A stretch of DNA of 64,000 bases from Saccharicrinis sp050296935. Lineage in GTDB: Bacteria > Bacteroidota > Bacteroidia > Bacteroidales > Marinilabiliaceae. Below the pieces are notes generated by a model. It searched no databases. It had not been told where the DNA came from and saw only the letters and a program-made list of their open reading frames with translations. The position numbers and the translations under genes were made by a program. Location of the stretch: NCBI GenBank assembly GCA_050296935.1, contig JBNKRV010000031.1:33391-97390 (forward strand). Reading direction: 5' to 3'. Of this stretch, positions 43,351-55,500 are shown piece after piece; the stretch's first letter is position 1, and every line of letters begins with the position of its first letter.

Positions 43351-44737
43351 CGAAATGAATTGGGAAAAAATACAACAAAAACTGGACACTTTTATAAGTG
43401 ATTCAATAGGAAACTTGCAAACGCAAGGCATACAGGTAATGAATGAACTAATAATCCGGACAGACTATTTAGAAGGTAGCATCTCTATCCTTGTACAAAA
43501 TCCGGCTTCCATGAATCCAATAAACATGTACGATGAAGATGTTGCCGATTACATTGTTGTGGGGCAAAACCACATCGAAGAATGGCTTGAAGACGTTCAT
43601 AACAAGCCTTCTCTTTCAGAAGAAGAGTTTCATCAAAACGTATTAAATATAGTTGAGCCAGTTATTAATAAAATCCAACAGGACAAAGGATTTGAAGTTC
43701 TTAATCCGACAATGCCCTTTTCGGTCGATTTAAAAATGCACGGGTTTCCTGAGAAAACGCTCTTGCTTTTAGGTGCCGGCGATGATGAAGACATCGATGA
43801 AAGAGAAGTTCTTAAATCGGCAATTGTCGGTAATTATCAAAAGTCTGGAATTCCTGGCATAAATGATACACAATCTGAGGCCATGCGTCTTGCGCAGGAA
43901 CAAATGAAACAAATGTATGCCAATATCCCCGGTATGGAGAACTTTGAGGTACCGGACATATCTGCTCAGCTGGGACAGGCGGTTGACAATTTGTTAGATG
44001 GTCTTGAAGAAGAGGGTGATTGGCAGATTATTTATTCATCAGGTTGTACCACTACCCCGGAACAGCAAAAGGCCCTTGCTGTGGGAGCCATTATGAAAGT
44101 TTGCCGTGATGAATATATTGATATGCTCGAAGGTGGCGATGCCGGAATGGAAGAATCACGCGTGGCCTTTGCCAATCAATGGGATGCCTCTGACCGTGAA
44201 AGTGCATTGGATGTTCTTCAATGGCTTAAAAATACTGGTCACAGGCAAATTTATGATAATAACCGAAAGTTGATGGACCATTACGCCTGGTATGAAATGG
44301 AAGACCGGATAAAAGCCCATGTTCCGGAACTGTTGAATGCCCAAAATGATGATGAAGCCGAAGAACTTATATACAAGTCTCTTTCTTTTTATTTCAATAT
44401 GAAACATGCTTCGCGCATTTACCAGGAAGACAATGTGTTTGAGTCTCAATATCCGGAAACAATATGTGCCTGGGATTATGGTCGCCTGGTCAATGTAGCA
44501 TGTTGGTGCGTTGATTGTGGATATATCGATGAAGATGAAGCCTGGGAGTATATCGAATTTGCTTATCAGGAGGTAAAGAAAACATATAACTCATGGAGTG
44601 AATTTGCACATTCATACCTCTTTGGCCGTCATGTCTGGAATATTGAAGATATTGGTAACGACACCATGAAAGATATTGTACATGTATTGTTAAATAATCC
44701 GGAAAGTCCATGGGTTAAAAGCCCTCTTAACGAGTAA
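43343..44737 (+). CDS. DUF1266-domain protein
   Basis: The 464-residue soluble protein is acidic. Its C-terminal half (about 245-460) fits the DUF1266 pattern: VAFANQWDASDRESALDVLQWL, GHRQIYDNNR, CAWDYGRLVNVACWCVDCGYI and FAHSYLFGRHVW. The N-terminal half is unassigned. DUF1266 occurs in proteins of unknown function in enterobacteria (YbeU/YbeR) and elsewhere, some tied to interbacterial conflict. Coupled to the DUF3137 gene by an 8-bp overlap. Confidence 0.78.
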   Translation: MNNEMNWEKIQQKLDTFISDSIGNLQTQGIQVMNELIIRTDYLEGSISILVQNPASMNPINMYDEDVADYIVVGQNHIEEWLEDVHNKPSLSEEEFHQNVLNIVEPVINKIQQDKGFEVLNPTMPFSVDLKMHGFPEKTLLLLGAGDDEDIDEREVLKSAIVGNYQKSGIPGINDTQSEAMRLAQEQMKQMYANIPGMENFEVPDISAQLGQAVDNLLDGLEEEGDWQIIYSSGCTTTPEQQKALAVGAIMKVCRDEYIDMLEGGDAGMEESRVAFANQWDASDRESALDVLQWLKNTGHRQIYDNNRKLMDHYAWYEMEDRIKAHVPELLNAQNDDEAEELIYKSLSFYFNMKHASRIYQEDNVFESQYPETICAWDYGRLVNVACWCVDCGYIDEDEAWEYIEFAYQEVKKTYNSWSEFAHSYLFGRHVWNIEDIGNDTMKDIVHVLLNNPESPWVKSPLNE

Positions 44738-44739
44738 TC

Positions 44740-45588
44740 TTGTTGAATTTCTTTGACATAAAACAATCTGAGGTAGTTCACTTTCTTTTAAAGGAGGATG
44801 TTCTGATGTTTAGCGATACATCGATAATAACAGACTATACGGTTTCATGTCCTGTAAAAATCGAAGTCATAAAGCAGACTCCTTTTTATTATGACCTGCT
44901 GTGGACGTATAGTAAGGCCACTATTTGTGAAGATATAGTGTATGGCGCCCCATTTCGTAAAGAACTGTTGTCTCAAAATAAAAACCTGGAAGTAATCTAC
45001 AGGGTTGATTTAAATGGTGTGTTTATTAAGCTGGTGAATTACTCGATGATTTACAGGATATTTAAGGAAATACTTAGTAATATCCTGATAAAGACAGGGC
45101 TTTCTGAGATAGATGATGACATTGTAGCTATAAAAAAAACAATGGAAAGGCGACAATTCATTGAGCAGATCCATTTTCCGGACATTCAGCTTCTGCATTT
45201 ACCTTATAACGCATCTTATAAACGAAACAACAGTTATAAACAAAGCATTGTTCAGCCTCAGACCTATGAAATGGGTATTCCTTTAAATGGAACGGAGGTA
45301 ATTGAACATACAGAGCATGACGATTTGGAAAGGCTGTTAATTCTGCGTGAATATTATCAGGATATATCAAAACAAGATGTGTGCAAGAATATTTTCACTA
45401 CTGACTTTTTTGATGCTTATAAACAATACCATAAGCTTAGTTCGTTGAATTTCGAAGGAGGTGAAACCTTTAAGCTGAGCAAGGAAAAGAATAGCTCCTG
45501 GGTAAAAGATATTAAATATGGCCGAATAAATAAACAAGATAAATACTATCGGCGACGCAAAATCGAACTAACACGAGATTGTATGTGA
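44740..45588 (+). CDS. Hypothetical protein of the LemA-DUF3137-DUF1266 operon
   Basis: The 282-residue protein is not recognised. It likely starts at TTG 44740 or 44743, directly behind the DUF1266 stop. It is soluble, with a beta-rich N-terminal half (KSEVVHFLLKEDVLMFSD region) and a helical, Lys/Arg-rich C-terminal end (KYYRRRKIELTRD). By spacing it belongs to the same transcript. Confidence 0.6.
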   Translation: MLNFFDIKQSEVVHFLLKEDVLMFSDTSIITDYTVSCPVKIEVIKQTPFYYDLLWTYSKATICEDIVYGAPFRKELLSQNKNLEVIYRVDLNGVFIKLVNYSMIYRIFKEILSNILIKTGLSEIDDDIVAIKKTMERRQFIEQIHFPDIQLLHLPYNASYKRNNSYKQSIVQPQTYEMGIPLNGTEVIEHTEHDDLERLLILREYYQDISKQDVCKNIFTTDFFDAYKQYHKLSSLNFEGGETFKLSKEKNSSWVKDIKYGRINKQDKYYRRRKIELTRDCM

Positions 45589-45638
45589 AATTATTAAAAA
45601 TCAATTGATAAACATTATTAACGTTAAAATAAAGAAAA

Positions 45639-45830
45639 ATGAGATCAAAAGTTTTTATCCGTTATCCATGGCTGTTTTTTGTTGTAGCCGCTATCGTTAT
45701 TTCCAATAATATTTTCAAGTACGCACCTGCCCAGGTACTTAAGGCTCCGATAAGCTTTATAATACCAATACTATTTATTGTTGCGGGGGTAGTGCTTTAT
45801 TATAGAAAAAGGTCCGAAAATAAAGCATAA
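45639..45830 (+). CDS. Small two-helix membrane protein
   Basis: The 63-residue product has two hydrophobic helices (about 10-26 and 36-54) and a positively charged end (YYRKRSENK). Family unknown. It is the last gene before a strong terminator and is probably part of the same operon. Confidence 0.6.
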   Translation: MRSKVFIRYPWLFFVVAAIVISNNIFKYAPAQVLKAPISFIIPILFIVAGVVLYYRKRSENKA

Positions 45831-45846
45831 AGTTCTATGTTTAGTA

Positions 45847-45886
45847 TCAACAAAAAAAGTCGGTTATAGCCGACTTTTTTTGTTGA
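45847..45886 (+). terminator. Rho-independent terminator of the LemA-DUF1266 operon
   Basis: A long symmetric hairpin (TCAACAAAAAAAGTCGG / CCGACTTTTTTTGTTGA, loop about 6 nt) with the T-run inside the right arm. It ends the plus-strand operon. Confidence 0.88.
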
Positions 45887-46190
45887 CCCACCACGGTATA
45901 AGAGCCCACGAAAGTAATTAATAATCAATAAAGCTTAAATAATAGTATCCTGAATATATACTATTAAATGAGTACCGGATATGGTGATTTAATAAAAATA
46001 AAAAAAGAAAGGTTTAATTCTATTATTCACTTTATAATCGTAACGCTCCTTAGTTCAGTTACATTCAGGAAAAAAGCAAATCAAACTTCAAGAAATTGAT
46101 ATAGCAACAAAAAATATAAACACGATTGCGAGCTTAGGTAGTGGAATAATTGATGTCACAAAGAATGTAAAAAATCAGGATAAGTATAAA
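45887..46190. other. Intergenic stretch with a short open C-terminal-like tail
   Basis: From about 46046 to 46201 one plus-strand frame is open without a start and reads QEIDIATKNINTIASLGSG before ending at TGA 46201. It looks like the remnant of the 3' end of a gene, but no family is recognised. Otherwise nothing. Confidence 0.3.
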
Positions 46191-46192
46191 AA

Positions 46193-46228
46193 AAAGGATT
46201 GACAGCTTTATCCGGCTGCCAATCCTTT
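46193..46228 (-). terminator. Terminator of the T9SS surface operon
   Basis: AAAGGATTGACAGC (46193-46206) pairs with GCTGCCAATCCTTT (46215-46228). On the minus strand a T-run follows (complement of A-rich 46183-46195), 25 bp after the OmpA gene stop. Confidence 0.85.
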
Positions 46229-46252
46229 CTCTTATTAGTTTTTAAATGAAAG

Positions 46253-48535
46253 TTATTTCATTCCCGTTACCTTCGCTTCGGTGCGTCGGTTTGCCTGGTG
46301 TTCGGCTTCGGTACAAGACACTCCATCTGCACAACGGTTTTTCAGATGTGTTTCACCATACCCCTTGGCGGTGATCCTGTCGTTGGCTATGCCCTTATCC
46401 ACCATGTACTGAACAGCCGATTCGGCACGTTTCTGTGATAACACCTGGTTGGAGCGAGACGATCCTCTGGAGTCGGTATGCGACCCCAGCTCAATGGAGA
46501 TTCCGGGGTTGTCCTGCAGAAAGCGCACCATGTCGTCGAGCTCCTTGGCGGCATCCTCACGGATATTCCACTTGCCCAGATCATACAATATCTCCAGCTC
46601 GATACTTTTTCCCAGCTCCACTTTTTCCACGCCCATTTGAGGGATGTACTCATTCAGGTTCACATAACCAGTGTCTTTATCCACAGTGCTATACCGGACA
46701 CGTTTGGTAAAGAAGTTATTCTTCCGGAACACCAAATCGTAGTCCATATCTTTTAACAGTTTTGTTTTAAAGGCGCCACTTTCACCTGTTACGATCACGC
46801 TATCTGTACCATTATGAGCTTCCAGCACTAGTTCTACCTGTGAAATGGACTCCATCTCAGGTAACTGATACACTTTCCCGTAAATACCATAAAAAGGTTC
46901 CTGACGCAACAGCACCGGCTGATGCACGGTACCATTATCCTGCTCCATCTCTGCCGGAACAACCAACTCTTCCCGGGCAAAATAATCCTCCCTTCTCACC
47001 TCCAGGCGATAATCCTTTCCGGGTTCTATCTCAAATTCGAAAGCGTGTCCCTCTCCGGTTTTAAAACTCGACAACTCCTCACCACTAGCATCTTGCAGAC
47101 TAACAGTGGCATGATCCAGAAAATGGCCATCGGCTGAGTCGGCAACTGTACCTTGCAGTTTCAGATTAAAAGTCACCGGGTTAAGTATCTCGAAACTATA
47201 AATGTCATCATCGCCGACACCTCCCTCTCTGTTGGAGGCAAAATAACCGTGAACATTGTCCTGCTCCAGATAGAAGCTGAAATCGTCTTTATTAGTGTTC
47301 AAGGGCGCTCCCATGTTTTTCAGCTGGTAACCGGTGGCCGTTTTTTTAGCCACAAACACATCCAGTCCACCCAGGCTTAACCAGCCATTGGATGAAAAAT
47401 AGAGATAACCGTTTCCATTTACAAAGGGAAACATTTCCTCACCTTCGGTATTAATATCTTTTCCCAGATTGACCGGAGCAGTCCAGCCCGTATCGGTTCT
47501 TATCACGTAATAGATATCTGTTCCGCCATAGCCTCCCGGCATATCCGATGCAAAATAGAGTGTAGAGTCATCCGGTGCCAAACAAGCTTGCCCGCATGAA
47601 TAATCAACACTGCAAAATGGCATAGGTTCCGGGTAATTCCATTGACCCATGGCATCTTTTTTCGAGTATTCAATCATCAGATTGGTGATTCCCGACTGTC
47701 CTTTTTTAGGCACCACTTTATTTAACACGTCCACATTTTCCACAATATTGGTTTTGGAATGGGGCATGACCGGCAAATAGCTGTTGCGCGTAAAAAAGAC
47801 TTCTTTTCCGTCTGAGCTGAAAGCAGCTGGACCATCATGATAGGCCGAGGTCAAACGGGACGATAAGAGATGCGTCGATGTCAGGATTCCTCCATCCTTC
47901 GGGGTGACATACAGATCCAGATAGGGCGATTCGTTCCATGCATAATCGCGGTTCACAATTTTTTCATCATTACGAGCCGTGGCAAATACAACTTTATCTC
48001 CCATAACTACTGCACCAAAATCAGACTCCTTTGAGTTGAAGTTCACCGCTTCCACCCTATATCGGTCAACACTGGCAATGGTATTAAGCTTATCGGCGGC
48101 ATTATACTGAATACTGCCCCGCGAATCGTTCTGCATGAGTTGGCGATACACAGCAATCCACCTATCCGATTCCTTGTATTTCCGGTTGTATTTCAGCGAC
48201 TGAGCTAACAAGTATACATCCGATGCCACATAGGGCGTATCGGTCAGTACCTCGCGAAAGAGCTCCTCTGACTTTACCGTATTTCCGGTTTTGTAATAAG
48301 CCGTAGCCAGGTAACGTTTCAATGAATCGTCTTCATATCCCTTCCCCAATAAAGTTTCATATTTTTCGATGGCTCTGACATAAGCCATATTTCCAAAGTT
48401 CTTATTGGCTCTTTTGTAACGATAATTCATGTACGTGGTATCGGCGTTACGTAGAGTGCGCTGCACCAGATTTTGTCCTCCCAAAAAAAGGGGAAATAAC
48501 AAAAACAGGCTTAGTAATCTATATTTTATTTGCAT
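46253..48535 (-). CDS. OmpA-family outer membrane protein with PD40 propeller (T9SS-associated)
   Basis: The 760-residue protein has a signal peptide (about 1-20), TPR-like helices (about 25-150), a WD40-like PD40 beta-propeller (about 160-450: FSSDGKEVFFTRNSY, LYFASDMPGGYGGTDIYYV, FASNREGGVGDDDIYSF), a carboxypeptidase-regulatory-like beta domain (about 455-530) and a C-terminal OmpA peptidoglycan-binding domain (about 645-755: ELGSHTDSRGSSRSNQVLSQKRAES). This layout is that of outer-membrane-tethering proteins found next to PorP/SprF and T9SS adhesins. It is predicted to anchor the exported surface protein or its SprF partner to peptidoglycan. Confidence 0.88.
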   Translation of the reverse strand: MQIKYRLLSLFLLFPLFLGGQNLVQRTLRNADTTYMNYRYKRANKNFGNMAYVRAIEKYETLLGKGYEDDSLKRYLATAYYKTGNTVKSEELFREVLTDTPYVASDVYLLAQSLKYNRKYKESDRWIAVYRQLMQNDSRGSIQYNAADKLNTIASVDRYRVEAVNFNSKESDFGAVVMGDKVVFATARNDEKIVNRDYAWNESPYLDLYVTPKDGGILTSTHLLSSRLTSAYHDGPAAFSSDGKEVFFTRNSYLPVMPHSKTNIVENVDVLNKVVPKKGQSGITNLMIEYSKKDAMGQWNYPEPMPFCSVDYSCGQACLAPDDSTLYFASDMPGGYGGTDIYYVIRTDTGWTAPVNLGKDINTEGEEMFPFVNGNGYLYFSSNGWLSLGGLDVFVAKKTATGYQLKNMGAPLNTNKDDFSFYLEQDNVHGYFASNREGGVGDDDIYSFEILNPVTFNLKLQGTVADSADGHFLDHATVSLQDASGEELSSFKTGEGHAFEFEIEPGKDYRLEVRREDYFAREELVVPAEMEQDNGTVHQPVLLRQEPFYGIYGKVYQLPEMESISQVELVLEAHNGTDSVIVTGESGAFKTKLLKDMDYDLVFRKNNFFTKRVRYSTVDKDTGYVNLNEYIPQMGVEKVELGKSIELEILYDLGKWNIREDAAKELDDMVRFLQDNPGISIELGSHTDSRGSSRSNQVLSQKRAESAVQYMVDKGIANDRITAKGYGETHLKNRCADGVSCTEAEHQANRRTEAKVTGMK

Positions 48536-48556
48536 GGTAAAATTTGATTTACTGGT

Positions 48557-49483
48557 TTAAAAGAATCGGGGTGACTTGACTTTGTTTTTCAGGAATCCGT
48601 CGAAATCGTAACTGATCATGATCTCGTGACTCCCGCTGTTGTATCCCGACAGATCCGAGGTGGTGATGTCGTAGGAGTACCCAATGGTCAACTGTCTGTT
48701 GAGCTTCAGATCGGCCAAAAAGGCAACGGCATCGCCCAGCCTGTAGGTCACACCTAACCAGTAGGTATCTTTGAAAAGTGCCTGAGCAGTGATGTCCGCA
48801 GAAGGCGGAGCTCCTTGCACAAACTTACTCAACACAGATGGCTTAAGCAGTAAATTCGGATTGACACGATAAACATATCCGGCAATGACAAAGTAATGCC
48901 GTTTCAGTTTACTAACCACCCCACCTGTAGAAGAGGGAGAATCACCAATATCCGTTTGCAATAGTTTTGGCACCGATATCCCCAGATAATAGTTATCGGT
49001 ATACAAGTAAGCGCCTGCCCCTGCATTGGGCTGAAGCGTGGCATTGTAATTATCCGCAAATGATACATCCCCTTCCACAAGGTCAGAAATTTTGGCGTGA
49101 TAGTTATAGATTCCTCCCTTTATACCTAAGGAAAGCGTCATCGCTTCGGTCAGTTTAAGCCGATATGCATAGTTAAAATTGATATAAGTATTATTTACCG
49201 GACCAATGTCATCGCTGATTACCGAGAAACCAACTCCCACTCTCCTGTTGTTCAGCGGAGTGTGAAGCGCAAAAGTTTGCGATGACGGGGCTCCGTCAAT
49301 CCCTACCCATTGAATGCGTGACAGCAGGAGCATATTCAGTGCATTCCTGGTGCCGGCATAGGCCGGATTGACACTCATGGTATTAAACATGTATTGCGTG
49401 TATTGCGGTTCCTGCTGAGCCCATGCCCCCTGCGAGCAGATCAGTAGCGCCGCAATTGTGAAATATTTTAATAATCGATTCAT
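48557..49483 (-). CDS. PorP/SprF family type IX secretion membrane protein
   Basis: The product is about 308 residues. I chose the ATG at 49483 because it starts a clean signal peptide (MNRLLKYFTIAALLICSQGAWAQ) and has AAAGG upstream; a longer frame to 49525 would spoil it. The mature part is a beta-barrel pattern with NTMSVNPAYAGTRNALN and repeated GV.F motifs typical of PorP/SprF. SprF-type proteins are needed for surface attachment of adhesins with type B C-terminal domains. It sits directly behind the giant adhesin gene, the usual pairing. Confidence 0.92.
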   Translation of the reverse strand: MNRLLKYFTIAALLICSQGAWAQQEPQYTQYMFNTMSVNPAYAGTRNALNMLLLSRIQWVGIDGAPSSQTFALHTPLNNRRVGVGFSVISDDIGPVNNTYINFNYAYRLKLTEAMTLSLGIKGGIYNYHAKISDLVEGDVSFADNYNATLQPNAGAGAYLYTDNYYLGISVPKLLQTDIGDSPSSTGGVVSKLKRHYFVIAGYVYRVNPNLLLKPSVLSKFVQGAPPSADITAQALFKDTYWLGVTYRLGDAVAFLADLKLNRQLTIGYSYDITTSDLSGYNSGSHEIMISYDFDGFLKNKVKSPRFF

Positions 49484-49564
49484 AGCCTTTATTTTTCTAT
49501 TCTTTTGGTAGCACCAACAGCCCAACCACTTTTTGGATCATACTGCTGGTGCTTATATTTGCTT

Positions 49565-52500
49565 TTAACGATTCAAATAGATGTAACCCGATTTCGTTTC
49601 ATTGGTATCATAAATCTTGACAATATAGAAATAGGTACCTGTTGGCAACTCTTTTCCTAACGAAAAGTCTACATTACTAGTGCCGGCCCATCCGGTAGTA
49701 TTCGATTCAAAATGGTCGTCCTTAAAGATGATGGTTCCCCAGCGATTGAAAACCTCAATGCTTACGTGACTAAAAATCTGAATATCGGGGATAACGAATC
49801 CATCGTTCACACCATCGCCATTGGGCGAAAATCCTTTAGGTATATGAAGTGAGAAGTCGCAATTATCGGCATCCAGCCTGTTTAGAATACCATCACCATC
49901 ACAATCGCCATAGATTTCGTCAGCATCAGACACTCCGTCGTTATCCGAATCAACATCTCTGTAATCAGGAGTTCCATCGCCATCGGTATCAACCAGAGTA
50001 TCCGATCCCTCATCCGAATCCGGAATGCGGTCACCATCAACATCCCCGATATTAACCGTAATGGTCACATCGGCCATGGAGCACATGTCCTTGGTGTCGC
50101 AAACCTGATAGGTAAAAGTATCATCACCATACCAACCTTCATTCGGGATGTACTCAAAGGTTCCATCGGCAAACAGAGTTAAGACACCATGAGTGACATC
50201 AATTAACGGAGTGGTTGTCACCTGCAATTCATCGCCATCAGGATCTAAATCATTTGTCAGAACATTGCCTGAGATAATACCATCCACAACAGTCTCAAAA
50301 TCATCATCAACTGCTATTGGTGACTCGTTAACGTCTGTCATTGATATTGTTATTGATACAGTGGCCTGAGTACAGGCGCCATTGGTATCGCAAACTTCGT
50401 AAACAAAGGCATCTCCGCCAACATACCCGTCTTCCGGATTATAAACATAGGTGCCATCACTATTGATGGTTACAGTACCATGTGAAGGCCCTGAAACCGG
50501 CTGCGTGTTGATGACCAGATTATCGCCATCAGGATCGCTATCGTTCGCCAACAGGGAGTTTCCGTTTAAAACTGTTCCTTCATTCATCGTGGCCACATCA
50601 TTTCTGGCCACGGGAGCATCGTTCACGGCTGTCACGGTGATATCTACGGTCACTTCGTTCGATACCGCTCCATCGTTGTCCTTGATGGTATAGGTAAAGC
50701 TGTCGGAATTCGTTTCCGAACCATCATGGGTATAGGTCACAGTGCCATCTCCATTGTCGACCAAGGTTCCATGTGAGGTCGAGCTCATAACCATTGAGCC
50801 TAAATCAATCGTTCCATCAGCATCCGTATCGCCATCAGCCAGGTTGATGGTTACAGCATCTCCTTCGGGTACGGTGACTGTTTCCACATCGGCAACAGGG
50901 GCATCGTTTGCTCCTGAGATAGTTACAATTAACTGAGCAGAAGAGGTTCCTCCATTGCCATCGCTGATGGTATAGTTGAAACTATCGGTAATATTATCAC
51001 CAACATTAAGGGCATTAACAGTTGAGTTGGAGTTATCCAGTGTATAAACATAGGTTCCATCGGTACTCCAGTTTAATGTACCATAGGATCCAACAACATC
51101 CGTGTCAGCATCTGTTTCGCCCTCCACTGCAGAGACAGTAATAGCATCTCCTTCGACATCGCTATCGTTATTTAATAAAGCAACGGTAGATGTTTTTGAA
51201 ACTGTATTTTCAGTTATTGACTCGCTATCATCAACAGCAGCTGGATTATCGTTGACACCATTGATGGTAACAGTTAATAGTCCTGTTGCAGTACCTCCAT
51301 TTCCATCGGAGACATAGTAGGTAAACTGATCAACAATACTTTGACCAACACCAAGAGCGTTTATTACCGAATTGGTATTATCTAATGTATAAACAAAAGA
51401 ACCATCGGTGTCCCAATTCAGAGTTCCATATGTTCCGGTAACATCATCGGCAGCATCCGTTTTATCTCCAATACGTGAAACAGAGAGATTATCACCATCC
51501 ACATCACTATCGTTATCTACCAACAGATTCGTTTGTGATACAGATACATCACCTTCGTTAATTGACTCTGCATCGTCAACAGTGGCAGGTGTATCATTAA
51601 TAGCTGTAACATTAATTGTAACGGTATATGCTAAAACAGAGTAATCGATACCATCGTTCACTTTAAACTGGAACGTAGAGTAAGGAGAACCATTTTCATT
51701 TTCTGCAGGCAGGTAACCAATGATCGCTAAATCAGCTGTTGCGATAGTGCTATTCACAGTAATTGCCTCGCCATCATCGTAGCTATTATTATCGTTGGCA
51801 TCCAAATACAGCGTTCCTTTAGCAGGAAGTGCTGTAATTTGAATATGGTTAAGAGCATCAGCAACATCTACATCAGTAAAGTTAAACTCTGTTCCATCAA
51901 ACAGATAATCAACATCTTCGTTGGTCGAAACTAATTTATCAGCTGAAGTTGGCGCTGTATTATCCGATACATTAATAGTCATGGTATTGGATGCAACTGA
52001 GTAAGCAGTTCCATCATAAACCATAAATTTAAATGTTGTATATGGTACTCCACTGGCATTAAGAGCAGGCTCAAATTTCAGTTTTGCAATATCGGATACT
52101 GAAATAACCTGATCTGCCGTTACATCCTCCGAATTATTAACACCATTATCATCAGCATCAAGGAATAGAGAACCTGCACCTTCCAGTGTAGTAATTTTAA
52201 TCTGAGTTAAAGCATCGCCTTCTGGATCGCTATAAGGGAAATCTGACTGGGCAAATACTTTAATCGTATTAATTTTAGTGGATACCGAATTATCTGCTGA
52301 AACAGGAGCATCGTTTACAGGTGAAATAGTGATGGAAACAGTGGCTGTATTAGAAACCAAACCATCATTATCTTTTACTGTATAGGTAAACTCATCAGTA
52401 AAGTTCTCACTTCCATCGTGTGTATAGGTAACCGTTCCATCACCATTATAAATCAGAGTACCGTTGGTCGCAGATCCTAATTCAACGGTAGCAACATCAA

Positions 52501-55500
52501 TGGTACCATCTACATCGGTATCTCCATCTGTCAGGTTAATACTAACCGCTTCGCTTTCATTCACACTGTCGGCATCATCATCGGCAACAGGGGCATCGTT
52601 TGCTCCTGAGATAGTTACAATTAACTGGGCAGAAGAGGTTCCTCCATTGCCATCGCTGATGGTATAGTTGAAACTATCGGTAACATCATCACCAACATTA
52701 AGAGCATCGACAGTTGAGTTGGAGTTATCCAGTGTATAAACATAGGTTCCATCGGTACTCCAGTTTAGTGTACCATAGGATCCAATAACATCCGTGTCTG
52801 CATTTACTTCGCCCTCCACTTCAGAGACAGTAATAGCATCGCCATCAACATCGCTATCGTTAGTTAATAATGCAACGGCAGACGTTTTTGAAACTGTATT
52901 TTCTGTTATTGACTCGCTATCGTTAACAGCAGCAGGGTTATCGTTAGTTGCTGTAACATTAATTGTAACGGTATATGCTAAAACAGAGTAATCAATACCA
53001 TCGTTCACTTTAAACTGGAACGTAGAGTAAGGAGAACCATTTTCATTTTCAGCAGGCAGGTAACCAATAATAGCCAAATCAGCTGTTGCGATAGTACTAT
53101 TCACAGTAATTGCCTCGCCATCATCGTAGCTATTATTATCGTTAGCATCTAAATACAGCGTTCCTTTAGCAGGAAGTGCTGTGATTTGAATATGGTCAAG
53201 GGCAGCAGCAACATCTGCATCAGTAAAGTTAAACTCTGTTCCACCGAACAGATAATCAACATCTTCATTAGTTGAAACTAATTTATCAGCTGAAGTTGGT
53301 GCTGTATTTTCTGACACATTAATAGTCATGGTATTGGATGCAACTGAGAAAGCAGTTCCATCATAAACCATAAATTTAAATGTTGTATAAGGTACTCCAC
53401 TGGCATTAAGAGCAGGCTCAAATTTCAGTTTTGCAATATCGGATACCAAAATAACCTGACCTGCCGTTACATCCTCCGAATTATTAACACCATTATCATC
53501 TGTATCAAGGAATAGAGAACCTGCTCCTTCCAGTGTGGTAATTTTAATCTGAGTTAAAGCATCGCCTTCTGGATCGCTATAAGGGAAATCTGACTGGGCA
53601 AATACTTTAATCGTATTAATTTTAGTGGATACCGAATTATCTGCTGAAACAGGAGCATCGTTGGCACCATTGATGGTAATAGTCAATTTAGCAGTTGTAG
53701 TGCCAGAGTTTCCATCATTAGCAGTATATGTAAATATATCTTCTAAAGAATCTCCATTCTGCAATTCATTTACATCTGCATTGGAATTGTTCAGCGTATA
53801 AACAAATGTTCCATCTGTACTCCAATTTAATGTACCATAATCACCTACTACATCCGTTCCTGCATCTGTAATTCCATCAATTTCAGAAACTGTAAGTGTT
53901 TCACCATCCACATCATTATCGTTAGTTAACAACGACTGGCTTGAATTTATGGAAGAATTATTTTCAGTTATTGACTCAGTATCATTAATTACATCAGGAA
54001 AATGAAGAACGGTAACATCTACAGTTGCATTATCGCTATTTCCATTACCATCGGAAGCTAAAATAGTTAATGAATATCCTGTAACATCAGACCATTTTGA
54101 ATTATCAGCAATTGATATTACTCCTGTATTAGAGTTAATTGCAAAGATATTGTTGTCATTTCCGGCAGTTATAGAATAAGTAATATTATCACCGTCAGGA
54201 TCTGTATCATCTGTGGTATTCTCATCGCTTAAATTATGTATAGCAGAACTATTAGTTACATTTTCCCAGATTGTTAATGTTTTATCTGCTACAGTTGGCG
54301 CATTATCGTTATCGGTAATCGTATAAGTATGCACCTGATTGGTTCCTAAGCTTGCATTGCTTGGATTGGACAGGGTAACAATTACTGTTTCGTTAGTTTC
54401 GTCCAGCGCATCATCTACAATGCTGGCAATAGTAATATTTTTACTTGTTGATCCAGCAGGAATAGTCAATGTTCCGTTGGCCAAGGTATAATCGGTTCCT
54501 GACCCGGTGGCTGTTCCTGTAACCTTATAATCAACAGTTACTGCCAGTCCACTTGCTGACGAAAGATCAACCTTAAGGTCTTTACTACTCACCGATTCCA
54601 AACCGCTGGAGCTGGTTGCATTGAATGCAACAATTGGCGCGTTATCGTTATCGGTAATGGTGTAAGTATGCACCTTATTAGTTCCCAAGCTGGCATTGCT
54701 TGGATTGGACAGGGTAACAATGACTGTTTCATCAGTTTCGTCCAACGCATCCTCTACAATGCTGGCAATAGTAATATTTTTACTTGTTGATCCGGCAGGG
54801 ATAGTCAATGTTCCGTTAGCCAGGGTATAATCGGTTCCTGACCCAGTGGCGGTTCCTGTTACCACATAATTAACAGTTACTGCCAGGCCACTTGCTGCAG
54901 AAAGATCAACCTGAAGGTCTTTACTACTTACCGATTCCAAACCGCTGGAGCTGGTTGCATTGAATGCAACAGTTGGCGCGTTATCGTTATCGGTAATCGT
55001 ATAAGTATGTACCTTATTAGTTCCTAAGCTGGCATTGGCTGGATTGGACAGGGTAACAATGACTGTTTCATCAGTTTCGTCCAGCGCATCCTCTACAATG
55101 CTGGCGATGGTAATATTTTTACTTGTTGATCCGGCAGGAATAGTCAATGTTCCGTTGGCCAGGGTATAATCGGTTCCTGACCCGGTGGCTGTTCCTGTAA
55201 CCACATAATCAACAGTTACTGCCAGGCTGTTTTTCCCTGAAAGATCTACCTGCAGGTCTTTACTACTTACCGATTCCAAACCGCTGGAACTGATTGCATT
55301 GAAAGCGACAACAGGTATTGGTTCATCGTCTACAATGGCAGTACCTACCGAAGTGGTTGTTCCTGCAGAACAATTGGTCAGAGTTCCTAAAGTAGCAGTT
55401 ACTGTTTCATTAGCACCGGATTCATAAATATCATCATTAACAGCTGTTATAACTACAGTACCAGTTGTTGCCCCTGCTGCAATATTGATAACTGCTGCAT

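Noticed and set aside
46387..47137. Several open frames on both strands across the OmpA/PD40 gene
   Set aside because: They are shadows of the real gene; the minus-strand frame at 46253-48535 has clear domains and signal peptide.
50451..52991. Repeated plus-strand open frames across the adhesin gene
   Set aside because: They are antisense images of the repeated DxD and beta-domain codons.
51603..55318. Possible CRISPR array because of regular repeats
   Set aside because: Units are hundreds of bases long, in frame with the adhesin, and have no spacers.
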